The notes under the pieces: generated by a model
What the model was told of the DNA's origin: nothing
Database searches by the model: none
The model's input: the letters and a program-made list of their open reading frames with translations, nothing else
In this document: positions 53,031 through 62,589 of the stretch, in pieces
How positions within the stretch are numbered: the stretch's first letter is position 1
How the letters are laid out: every line of letters begins with the position of its first letter
Translations under genes and position numbers: made by a program
NCBI GenBank assembly: GCA_020796225.1
Contig: CM036753.1
Location: 4,293,501-4,357,500 of the forward strand
Direction: 5' to 3'
Origin: Arion vulgaris
Lineage: Eukaryota > Mollusca > Gastropoda > Stylommatophora > Arionidae
Length of the DNA: 64,000 nucleotides

Positions 53031-53149
53031 AATGAGTGATCGTTAGATCTAGCAAAAATGATACCAATCGAAAATGATTATTAACCAAACACAGAGATGA
53101 TGGGCTCAGGGTCAATGGTTGGAGTTGTCAAGAAGGTCTAGGCGGACAA
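53031..53149. other. Spacer
   Basis: Short stretch between SINE-B and the LINE-D remnant with no separate feature. Confidence 0.4.
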
Positions 53150-53460
53150 AAATCCGTTTTATTTTTTTCTCGGGAAATGAACGTGCCGATAGGCTTGCAA
53201 GTATGGCTGTTGTAAAAAGTGGGTGAGCAATGGACCTGGCTGATATTCTGAAATTCCTAAGGGGGAGAGGATGTGTAAATGATTCAAGTAATAGTGGTGA
53301 ATCTACAACCCTAACCAGACTGCAAGAATTCCAAGTCAAATGGGGTGTAGCTAGACAAGGGCACTATACTCCTAGCCAGAGAATAATAGTAAACCAACAA
53401 GGAACCGGTGTCGTTAGTTGCCACACGCTGAGAGATATAATGATGAGGAGATGAATTATT
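53150..53460 (+). pseudogene. LINE-D C-terminal fragment
   Basis: The sequence encodes SGNERADRLASMAVVKSG, the end of RNase H. In the frame starting at 53230 it continues MDLADILKFLRGRGCVNDSS, ESTTLTRLQEFQVKWGVARQ and then NQQGTGVVSCHTLRDIMMRR. It shares order and content with LINE-D at 43540-46672. The final Cys-His block is lost after a stop at 53452. Confidence 0.82.
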
Positions 53461-54217
53461 TGCACTTATGAATTAATTGGTTCAATGTGCAGTGATGATG
53501 AACCGACGACTAAACAAAACTAACAACAAAAAATGAACACATGATGTGTTTTTGTTTAGCGTGAATGATATGGGCTACATATTGTTTTAAACAGCTAAAA
53601 CAATAAATCATTTTAGAGATTAAAAATAAATGTGCGTGTTATAAGTAACATCAATGATATGTATAGTAAATAAACAACAAAATAGACACAATAACAGAAC
53701 ACACAATTTTGTTTTATTAAACAGAATTATAAGGCCAAAAAGAATATACATATAGCAAACTGTCAACATTCTCTGCACATGCGCTGACAAATACAAACAG
53801 ATACTCTCCCATACACGTACGCATTTCCTAATTTACATATATAAATACATTTTTTAAACGCACGCATGCACATATCATAATATACACAATCATAAAATCA
53901 CACAGAATGATATACAAACACCCACGCTTGTTTACATGCACACACAAACACCTGTTCATAAATACAAACTCACGCACATTCACAAACACACACAGATTCA
54001 ACAATCGTTAAGCTCGTTACTTTTTTCCCTCACTTTTGCAACCCCATTTGAAACAACCGTGATTATAGCACAAACTTGATTAAAAATCAGCATTTTCTCA
54101 GCAATATCAAGACTTCATTGACCTCCTCCGTTTCTTGTCTTCTAATCAGACACATCCTTAATCTGGCTGTGCTACTAGATTGTCATATAAATGTCGATTT
54201 TTCATGTCCCGCTCTCT

Positions 54218-54218
<1 letters not shown>
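53461..54218. other. AT-rich spacer with CA-rich tract
   Basis: From about 53760 to 54000 the sequence is rich in CACA and CATA words, a degenerate simple repeat. No gene is recognised. Confidence 0.5.

Positions 54219-54281
<63 letters not shown>
54219..54281 (+). repeat. (TA)n microsatellite
   Basis: A pure TA run of about 62 bp. Confidence 0.97.
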
Positions 54282-54283
<2 letters not shown>

Positions 54284-54502
54284 CTTTTATTTGTGAAGGA
54301 AGATGACAGTAATTCATTGATCACGGTCATTATTTTTCCTCTTTGTAATGTAACAAGGCAGCAGTGTGGAAGTATCATTATCTCCATCCCCAGAACTGGT
54401 TAGCTGACTTGCGTAATGAATAGGTAGAGTAGTAATTAATGGATGGAGATACTAAATACTAAATGTCAAGGGAATAACAATTAGGTCTTAGATAGACAAG
54501 AT
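54282..54502. other. Spacer
   Basis: No feature recognised up to the left hAT-like end. Confidence 0.4.
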
Positions 54503-54689
54503 CAGTGATTCTCAACTTTTTTAGTTGACACCTCAGGGCTCTCCCGTCTCTTGAAGAAATGGGCAAGTACTACGCGATCCCTACCCTTTGTTTCCTTCAT
54601 TTTCCCCAGCCGAATTAACTTTATTTTCTAAAATAAAAAAGTAATGCTGGTTTTTTTTTAGCTTTAGAACAATACTATCCCCTAACACA

Positions 54690-54950
54690 ATAATATTGGT
54701 AGTCTAAAAAAACGGTCTGAGGCCGAAGGGTTGACTTCATTGTACAGAATTTTATCACATATGATTCGGTCTCTCTTTACATAAATGGCACGCCACATGT
54801 CGAGAGTGATGCGAAAAGCACGGTCCGTACCTCCAACAACAATCCTTAGAATCTGTGAAAAAAATACATTAGTGAACGCAACGGCGCGGCGATTCAGATT
54901 CGAACCCACGACTTTCGGATCGCAAAGGCTTAACCACTTAGTCACAAAGA
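54690..54950 (-). mobile_element. SINE-A copy with tRNA-like head
   Basis: The minus strand begins GGTCTTTGTGACTAAGTGGT, with TAAG completing the A box. The B box GTGGGTTCGAATCTGAATC lies near 54900-54915. The body contains GTTGTTGGAGGTACGGACCG and CTCTCGACATGTGGCGTGCC. The tail end is near 54690. The head is the seed of the 52-bp array that follows it. Confidence 0.85.
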
Positions 54951-56058
54951 CCACCTAACATTTTCATTGAGAAATAAAGGCTTAACCACTTAGTCACAAA
55001 GACCACCTAACATTTTCATTGAGAAATAAAGGCTTAACCACTTAGTCACAAAGACCACCTAACATTTTCATTGAGAAATAAAGGCTTAACCACTTAGTCA
55101 CAAAGACCACCTAACATTTTCATTGAGAAATAAAGGCTTAACCACTTAGTCACAAAGACCACCTAACATTTTCATTGAGAAATAAAGGCTTAACCACTTA
55201 GTCACAAAGACCACCTAACATTTTCATTGAGAAATAAAGGCTTAACCACTTAGTCACAAAGACCACCTAACATTTTCATTGAGAAATAAAGGCTTAACCA
55301 CTTAGTCACAAAGACCACCTAACATTTTCATTGAGAAATAAAGGCTTAACCACTTAGTCACAAAGACCACCTAACATTTCATTGAGAAATAAAGGCAACA
55401 CTTAGTCACAAAGACCACCTAACATTTTCATTGAGAAATAAAGGCTTAACCACTTAGTCACAAAGACCACCTAACATTTTCATTGAGAAATAAAGGCTTA
55501 ACCACTTAGTCACAAAGACCACCTAACATTTTCATTGAGAAATAAAGGCTTAACCACTTAGTCACAAGGACCACCTAACATTTTCATTGAGAAATAAAGG
55601 CTTAACCACTTAGTCACAAAGACCACCTAACATTTTCATTGAGAAATAAAGGCTTAACCACTTAGTCACAAAGACCACCTAACATTTTCATTGAGAAATA
55701 AAGGCTTAACCACTTAGTCACAAAGACCACCTAACATTTTCATTGAGAAATAAAGGCTTAACCACTTAGTCACAAAGACCACCTAACATTTTCATTGAGA
55801 AATAAAGGCTTAACCACTTAGTCACAAAGACCACCTAACATTTTCATTGAGAAATAAAGGCTTAACCACTTAGTCACAAAGACCACCTAACATTTTCATT
55901 GAGAAATAAAGGCTTAACCACTTAGTCACAAAGACCACCTAACATTTTCATTGAGAAATAAAGGCTTAACCACTTAGTCACAAAGACCACCTAACATTTT
56001 CATTGAGAAATAAAGGCTTAACCACTTAGTCACAAAGACCACCTAACATTTTCATTGA
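54929..56058. repeat. 52-bp minisatellite grown from the SINE-A tRNA head, ~21 copies
   Basis: Units contain AAAGGCTTAACCACTTAGTC, then ACAAAGACCACCTAACATTT and TCATTGAGAAAT. The first part, read on the minus strand as GACTAAGTGGTTAAGCCTTT, is the A-box segment of SINE-A in exact register. The second half is flanking DNA. Copies are almost identical, with a shortened unit near 55377-55400. An A-box-like sequence is therefore repeated about 21 times without B boxes. Confidence 0.95.
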
Positions 56059-56109
56059 CAAATGTAATCATTAAACGAACAAGTAATTTTTGACAAGAAA
56101 TTTGAAGAA

Positions 56110-57028
56110 ATTAAAATTTGACTAGAAAAACAAGTTAACATAAACATTTAATAAAATTTGACTTGAAAAACAAGTTAACATAAACATTTAATAAAATTTG
56201 ACTTGAAAACAAGTTAACATAAACATTTAATAAAATTTGACTTGAAAAACAAGTTAACATAAACATTTAATAAAATTTAACTTGAAAAACAAGTTAACAT
56301 AAACATTTAATACAATTTGATATGAAAACAAGTTAACATAAACATTTAATAAAATTTGACTTGAAAACAAGTTAACATAAACATTTAATAAAATTTGACT
56401 TGAAAAACAAGTTAACATAAACATTTAATAAAATTTGACTTGAAAACAAGTTAACATAAACATTTAATAAAATTTGACTTGAAAACAAGTTAACATAAAC
56501 ATTTAATAAAATTTGACTTGAAAAACAAGTTAACATAAACATTTAATAAAATTTGACTTGAAAAACAAGTTAACATAAACATTTAATAAAATTTAACTTG
56601 AAAAACAAGTTAACATAAACATTTAATAAAATTTGACTTGAAAACAAGTTAACATAAACATTTAATAAAATTTGACTTGAAAAACAAGTTAACATAAACA
56701 TTTAATAAAATTTGACTTGAAAAACAAGTTAACATAAACATTTAATAAAATTTGACTTGAAAACAAGTTAACATAAACATTTAATAAAATTTAACTTGAA
56801 AAACAAGTTAACATAAACATTTAATACAATTTGATATGAAAAACAAGTTAACATAAACATTTAATAAAATTTGACTTGAAAAACAAGTTAACATAAACAT
56901 TTAATAAAATTTGACTTGAAAAACAAGTTAACATAAACATTTAATAAAATTTAACTTGAAAAACAAGTTAACATAAACATTTAATACAATTTGATATGAA
57001 AAACAAATTAACATAAACATTTACTAAA
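56110..57028. repeat. 40-bp minisatellite, ~23 copies
   Basis: Units contain AAAATTTGACTTGAAAAACA then AGTTAACATAAACATTTAAT, with 39-bp versions lacking one A. ACTTG and CAAGT in each unit form a short inverted repeat around an A-rich loop. The GACTTG/AACTTG/GATATG variants recur in a pattern suggesting larger repeat blocks. Confidence 0.96.
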
Positions 57029-57126
57029 ACACAAAATCTACAAATTTTCATAACGTTTCACGTCTCTACTGATGCTGCCTAATGTCTTCCCTTGGGAGAC
57101 GGGACTTTCAGGTTTGAGAACCACTG

Positions 57127-57356
57127 AGCTAGCAATACAGTACTAATGGTTTACATGAATCAAAACGATTATAAGAGAGACAGCATCCAAAGGAAATATC
57201 ATCTATGAATGATAAAAACAAGAAAGTAGTCAGAAAAGATTTGAAGAAATATATTAGTAGACAAGAGTAGAGGAAAATTAGTTAGGAAGCATGTTATTAG
57301 TTAGCTATTTTTGTTGTATGCTTTCTTTGTTTGCTTATGTCTTGTTTCTTTACTTT
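57127..57356. other. AT-rich spacer
   Basis: No feature recognised. Confidence 0.4.
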
Positions 57357-57747
57357 TTACGAGGACGGACTACATGTTTCCCTTCCTGATCTCAGGGTAG
57401 GTGAGATCGATTTTCTAGTCATATTGGTTATGAACGATAAAACGTTGGTCCCGCGTTCAATTAGAGCATATTAAAGAATCCTATGCATTTCAAAATCTAT
57501 AAGAGCATGATTAAAAAAGCCGCTGCCGGTCAAAACTCATTAAAAATATTTTTTTAAATACAATTCCTACAAAAATAGTTTCACCTTCTACTAAATTACA
57601 TCAGGTACCCTCGCTGGTTCTACGGAGTTCATGCACTGCCGATGAGATCTTCCTGTGCAAGAAAGAGATCGGAGCACACATGGTTACTCACCGAAGTGCA
57701 ATAACAATGGTCCTATCAATCAATCAATCAATCAATCTATCAGTCAA
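57357..57747 (+). mobile_element. SINE-B copy with (TCAA)n tail
   Basis: The body blocks CCTGATCTCAGGGTAGGTGA, TTGGTCCCGCGTTCAATTAG, CCCTCGCTGGTTCTACGGAG, GATCTTCCTGTGCAAGAAAG and GATCGGAGCACACATGGTTA run 5' to 3'. The tail is TCAATCAATCAATCAATC and imperfect units to about 57747. This is the best-preserved body. The head is poorly conserved. Confidence 0.85.
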
Positions 57748-58159
57748 TCAAAGATATCTCTTTCGAGACGTATACTTTAAAATTATGGCACTATGGGTGA
57801 TATGTGTATTTGCTATTATTCTTACGCGTTATCAACATGACAAACCTAGATACTGGGTCTGTCCAAATTTGTACTATACGGTTACCAATGTGACCTATTT
57901 AAAATGGGGGTAGTTATCACACACTTTGCTTCTTCTCAAACTCAGAAACTCTAAAAGTAGAATAGGGCGTGTCCTGTCTATGCTCCTTTTCGATATTGAA
58001 AAGAAACAGCGTGGCACTATTTTTAATATACCTGTTTATCTATACATATATCTATCTATATATGTTATTCAAAAATAAGACACATAAATCTTGCTTTGGA
58101 AAAGTCACGTATACAGTACAATAACTTAGTTTTTATACATCAAATCTATACGATACAAC
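57748..58159. other. AT-rich spacer
   Basis: No gene or repeat recognised. Confidence 0.45.
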
Positions 58160-58670
58160 AACTATGGGAAGGCCAAACTAGCGTTCCAGAAAATTAAAAG
58201 CATTATAGGCAACAAGTCACTTGATGAATTGAGATCAGAATGAGAGTTATTCAGTACTACATAGAGCCAATAGAGACGTACGGATGTGTATCATGGATAG
58301 TAAATAAAGAAATCTCTGGAGGCCACAGGGATGTGGTTTTACAGAAAAATGATGAGAATCCCATGGACTGCTAGAATGAGGAATGTGGAGGTATTGAATG
58401 AGACCAAGACACAGAGAACGCTTATTATCAATTTAAGAAAGAGGCAATCATCATTTTTCGGATATGTAATGAGAATGAGAGATTTAGAACACATTGTGAC
58501 AAACAGTAAAATCAAAGGGAAACGAGACAGAAGAAGGCAGAGAGAGAAAATATTAGACAGCCTGACTTTATGGCACGGAAGAGCGTCAGCATCTGAGATG
58601 ATAGCAAGCAAAAGGGACAGAAATTTACGGAGATCCAAGATCGCCTACGCAATCCGGCACGGCACCTGAT
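58160..58670 (+). pseudogene. LINE-G C-terminal fragment
   Basis: The frame 58331-58666 encodes MWFYRKMMRIPWTARMRNVE, VLNETKTQRTLIINLRKRQS, SFFGYVMRMRDLEHIVTNSK, REKILDSLTLWHGRASASEM and RDRNLRRSKIAYAIRHGT. This is a common animal RTE-like C-terminus (MWFYRRMMRIPWTAR... FFGHVMRR...). Upstream, from 58160, degraded sequence includes YIEPIETYGCVSWI. The core RT is missing. Confidence 0.85.
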
Positions 58671-58921
58671 GCTGATGATAACAACAACTGTGTACTAAAA
58701 CATAAAAATATGTGATACAACAACTATATGTGATGATGTAATATACATAGCCAAAAAAATGACATTGTTGCAAGACGGTACAATCTACTGTATGATTAAA
58801 GTAGTTACTTAAGAATAAGTCCATAGAACGGTTAATAGTGTCAACGTTGTATTGAGAGTATTGACATGTACAATACACGATACAATCAAGTTATATTTGT
58901 ATAGACAAGTGAAATAGTATT
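58671..58921. other. Spacer
   Basis: No feature recognised. Confidence 0.4.
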
Positions 58922-59225
58922 ATATACTTCTTTCGTAACGGTATACGTTACATAGGACATGCACGCCATCTCTCCATACCGCTCTATTCTGGGTGGGCAA
59001 CTAGTTTAATCTCTTCTAAGGAATTGATTTCGACATTTCTCGGCTCTCTCAGTAAAGTCTGTTTCAAAGTTTCCCTCGAGAATCTATTCTTTCTTCAACC
59101 ATGTGTCTCCCACTTCAATGAATATTTTGTGATTTGTTGTTCATTTCTTCTCAAAGTATGCCCAACATATCATCATCTTCCAGTTTTTATAACAGTTGTT
59201 ACTATTGGTTTACCAGATAAAATCT
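58922..59225 (-). pseudogene. LINE-b 3' fragment
   Basis: On the plus strand CGTAACGGTATACGTTACAT, AGGACATGCA and CTCCATACCGCTCTATTCTG match the 3' end of LINE-b at 25060-25130. The match continues with decay through the GHTLRR region to about 59225. It abuts a plus-strand LINE-a piece at 59245. Confidence 0.78.
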
Positions 59226-59244
59226 ATCAGAAAAGTTCCACGTT

Positions 59245-59385
59245 GGGTTAGAAGTTAGACAAGGATACGTACTATCACCGCTGCTGCTCACCACATACAT
59301 CGATCAAATATGTAAAATAACTAGCACAAGTGAAGGGAATAATCTTGGAAACTTTTAAACGAATTTCTTTTTGCTGACGATCAGG
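59245..59385 (+). pseudogene. LINE-a palm, left part, up to the catalytic motif
   Basis: The sequence encodes EVRQGYVLSPLLLTTYIDQI and, after a frame change, FLFADDQ at 59365-59385. It is cut by a 168-bp insertion immediately after the ADD codons. LINE-a resumes at 59566. Confidence 0.8.
59374..59385 (+). repeat. Left 12-bp target duplication of a small retroposon
   Basis: CTGACGATCAGG, covering the ADDQ codons of LINE-a, is repeated exactly at 59554-59565. Confidence 0.92.
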
Positions 59386-59553
59386 TTACATGAACTAATT
59401 ATACAGGATTCTCCGAAAGGAGGTAATTCTTATTTTTCATGTTTGTTGGTCTACATGCTCTGATATAACCAATAAAAGGTTCGCCTTAGGTTGAAAGGGA
59501 GGTGCCTCGGGTTTAAAGAGGCTTTAATCCCTACTAAAAAACACACAAAACAA
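59386..59553 (+). mobile_element. 168-bp short retroposon inserted in LINE-a
   Basis: The insert begins TTACATGAACTAATTATACA and includes GGATTCTCCGAAAGGAGG, AAAAGGTTCGCCTTAGG and GGTGCCTCGGGTTTAAAGAG. It ends ACTAAAAAACACACAAAACA, an A-rich tail. Exact 12-bp duplications flank it. The size, the tail on the plus side and the duplication fit a SINE. GGTTCGCCTTA is a possible B box, but no convincing A box was found and no second copy was noticed in the window. Confidence 0.8.
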
Positions 59554-60330
59554 CTGACGATCAGGAAATCATATCAACAACAGAGAAACATCTACAGCAA
59601 CACAGTACCTGACTCCAGAGAACATACAATGAATACAACATGAAAGTAAACATCGACAAAACCGAATTGATGACATTCGCTAGAAAGGAAAATGCTACCA
59701 ATATTTTCAATCGGCAAACATCAATTAAAGCAAGTCAAAGACTTTTCACACAAAAAGAATTTTTTCTGCAAATAGAAGATTAACTCAAATCATAAGAAAA
59801 TCGGCACCAATTTTACAATGCAGACATGTCACCATGAACACTCAAAGAGCATTGTACAGCACCATTTTTTTCTCCAACCTTATGGTATCAGTATCAAACC
59901 TGGACGCTGATATCAAACGACAGAAGAAAACTAATCACGACAGAGATGAAGTGTCTACACAGAATGTTGGGAAGAAGAAACCGGTTTAGAGATGAAGACA
60001 TCAGGAAACAAGTGTATATAACATCGATACTGAACTTCAAGAAAAAACTAACTAAATGGTTTGGCCAATTAAGCAGAATACCAACAGACAGTATGCCTCA
60101 AAGAGCAATGCTACTCCGATACAGTGAATACAAAGTAAAAAGTCATTCACGCAAATGCTGGACCTCAGAAGTAACAGAAAAAGTGAAAAACACAAAGTCA
60201 AACGTGCAGAAAATCCCGTTCAAGAAATATGTTCCTATCCTGGCGCTTTGAGACTTAACAGCATTAGAATACAGAAGAAAACTCTTCTTGTCCAGACATT
60301 TTAAGACAAAACAAGATTATAGGAAAGAAA
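59554..60330 (+). pseudogene. LINE-a, right part
   Basis: After the insertion the sequence continues ADDQEIISTTEKHLQQ, NMKVNIDKTELMTFARKENA and QTWTLISNDRRKLITTEMKC. The frame 59946-60248 then gives MKCLHRMLGRRNRFRDEDIR, LTKWFGQLSRIPTDSMPQRA and MLLRYSEYK. The 3' end is near 60330. WFGQL replaces WFGHL. Several frameshifts occur. Confidence 0.87.
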
Positions 60331-60374
60331 AAGACGAAGAAGAAGACCAAACATTTCTCGGATAACATAACGTT

Positions 60375-60435
60375 TTAATTCGTTCAATTTTATGCTGACA
60401 ATATTTCACAGACATCTATTTTTGAATGCGCATAA
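60375..60435 (-). pseudogene. LINE-b scrap
   Basis: ATTCGTTCAATTTTATGCTG and CACAGACATCTATTTTTGAA match LINE-b near 25358-25405 (the AFENRCLRK codons) on the minus strand. Confidence 0.65.
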
Positions 60436-61049
60436 TAAATGACATATTAGTGGAAATGTTGTCAATATGGCGTAGCAAACTGCAAATCTATAGCAACTGA
60501 TTATAAACAGATTTAAAACTGAGGAATTGTGATCTATTTGTAAAATCTGAAGTAACATCCTTGTATAGTGCCTGCTTTCTTTTTGACCAGTGCTCTCCAA
60601 GGTTTTTATATATTGGGGCGCATCTGAACAATGAATGGGAAGGCGGGGGCGCCGTGTGGCAATCGCAAGAATAGTAATAAAGTAATAATAATAGTAGTAT
60701 AAATAAAAAATAATAGAGGAATAGTTGACCAGGGCAAAATTCATGTTTCTATAAGCCATTTGTTTTTAGAATAAAAACAATCTTTACTGTGGCTCCTAGT
60801 AAAAAAGGAACCAACCCAACAAATATATATATATATATATCAGAGGACAAAATGTTATGTACCAGCTCGTCTCCAGTTTCACCTGCAGCAACTATGGCAA
60901 GGATTGTCACTGCAGAATAGGTTATTACACCCACACGAAACGTTGTGATTCAGCATAGAACATACTAGGTGACGGAAAACCTATTGTCTTCTGAGACAAA
61001 GAGACCAAAATATATATATATATAGACACACATAAGCGAGCATATGAAG
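60436..61049. other. AT-rich spacer with short TA runs
   Basis: TA runs lie at 60824-60840 and 61012-61022. CCAGTGCTCTCCAAGG at 60588 resembles a hAT-type end, but no partner was found. No gene is recognised. Confidence 0.4.
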
Positions 61050-61620
61050 AGAGAGTATCAAGAAGCACACACAAATATGGTGCATTGAGTCCCAAAAGTT
61101 GCAATATACAAAATGATGATATACAACGATCTTCAAGAGCAAATCAAGTCAGATCATCAGAAGAAGATAATATTGAAGCTGTAACCTGGAGGACACGAGC
61201 TTCCAAATTGACAGTTCCATTGAAGTGATTGACTACAGTGGTTACAGAGCATATGTGTATATTTCGTTAATGTTAGCCGGAACGGTCACTACGCTTTCCC
61301 GCCACTTTCTCCTATATGAAGCTTTATTACAACGCTTACAAAGAATGGCGTAGATAACATTACTGAATTCACAGCCATCCTAAATAACACAGATGATATT
61401 ATAGTCCGTTCAACAACTCATGCCCACAGTCCAATGCGAATTGTAGCAAAACCATCAATTCTACAGTAGCAAAACGTTGCACCCAATTTTATAATTATAC
61501 CGACGCAAATGTCTGATGGAAGAAATTGCTATAGGAAACCTGGATTTTATAATATAACGGTTTCCTATGATGTTGGCGGCATATTTGTCGAGTCTGATAC
61601 AGAATTTTAGTTTTTACAGT
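61050..61620 (-). pseudogene. Diverged Penelope-like element, GIY-YIG region
   Basis: On the plus strand AGAGCAAATCAAGTCAGATC, CATTGAAGTGATTGACTACA and GTGGTTACAGAGCAT match the left PLE arm near 44140-44255 (AGAGCAAATCGACTACGATC and following). The alignment continues through the region of the cysteine block. The copy is old and has many stops. Confidence 0.72.
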
Positions 61621-62440
61621 AAACGCACCAATATGACATTTGATGACAAGTCTCATGCTAAGGTGTATCATCCCAGCTTATACATGGGGGCCAATGTTGG
61701 TACTCGCAATAGAGTCATGAAATAAACAAGAAATGTATACATAGTTGTATTATTGTTTTTAAATAACTTACATTACAGTCAATGTTAGCTGACATGTCAT
61801 AATGTCATCCCCCTTTCACGTCCAGGCGTGAGACTGGCAATGGAGGAGCTACTTTGAGACGTTCTTTTCAAATCGCTACTTCTTCGGTACAATGTGCGTG
61901 CGTTAACATATGTGGTAGGGAGATATCACTATAATAAATTAGCTCTTTTCTCTGGTACTTGTATACTGTGATACAGATGACACATATGTACTTCTTTGCG
62001 GATAGAGTATTAATGACACTTTTACATTGTAACTTCAAACTCATTAGAAATGTTATATCAGTGTTTGTTTTGAGAAGTCAACATTATGACCCAATAGCTT
62101 CACACTAATTTCGACGACTTTAACTAAAAGTACGTGTCGCACTTATGACTTCATTTGCTTACACGGTCAACGGCGTTTGGAATTGGTGCGCGGGAAATGC
62201 AAGAATCGTTTTAAAAAAACAACGGATTTCGTCCTGAATGTTGCTATTTTTGTCATTAATGTATTAAATGGCTGTAAACATTACTTTTCTTCAACCTTGC
62301 CAACGGCTGCGTTAAATATATAGCACAAAGAAGGAAACTTCTAGATGGTATGATTGTTTGAATGACAAATAATATTTTGTAGCGTCGAGAACATGTGTAG
62401 TTCACATGCAAGTTTTCAAGTTATTTCATCAAATGGTTAC
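61621..62440. other. Unassigned AT-rich spacer
   Basis: No gene, element end or tandem repeat is recognised. Confidence 0.5.
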
Positions 62441-62444
62441 AAAG

Positions 62445-62555
62445 ATACGAATTTTTATCTGTGGGCATGACAAGGTGAACGGACAAATTTTTATCTGTGG
62501 GCATGACAAGGTGAACGGACAAATTTTTATCTGTGGACATGACAAGTTGCTCTCT
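62445..62555 (+). repeat. 36-bp tandem repeat, 3 copies
   Basis: AATTTTTATCTGTGGGCATG followed by ACAAGGTGAACGGAC is repeated. The third copy has GGACATGACAAGTTG. Confidence 0.92.
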
Positions 62556-62589
62556 CGTTGCCGCAAACACGCGCATGCCTATTACAGTA

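Larger units (their letters stand above)
54503..57126. mobile_element. Possible hAT (Charlie-like) element stuffed with a SINE and two arrays
   Basis: The left end CAGTGATTCTCAACTTTTTT and the right end, whose reverse complement is CAGTGGTTCTCAAACCTGAA, share CAGTGRTTCTCAA, a typical hAT/Charlie terminal repeat. Subterminal words CTCCCGTCTC and (reverse complement) GTCCCGTCTCCC also match. No transposase remains. The flanking octamers GACAAGAT and AGCTAGCA do not match, so a target duplication is not supported and the ends could come from different copies. Confidence 0.55.

Noticed and set aside
54495..57134. 8-bp target duplication around the hAT-like ends
   Set aside because: GACAAGAT and AGCTAGCA match at only three of eight positions.
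60588..60640. hAT end CAGTGCTCTCCAAGG
   Set aside because: No matching inverted end or duplication found nearby, so not called as an element.
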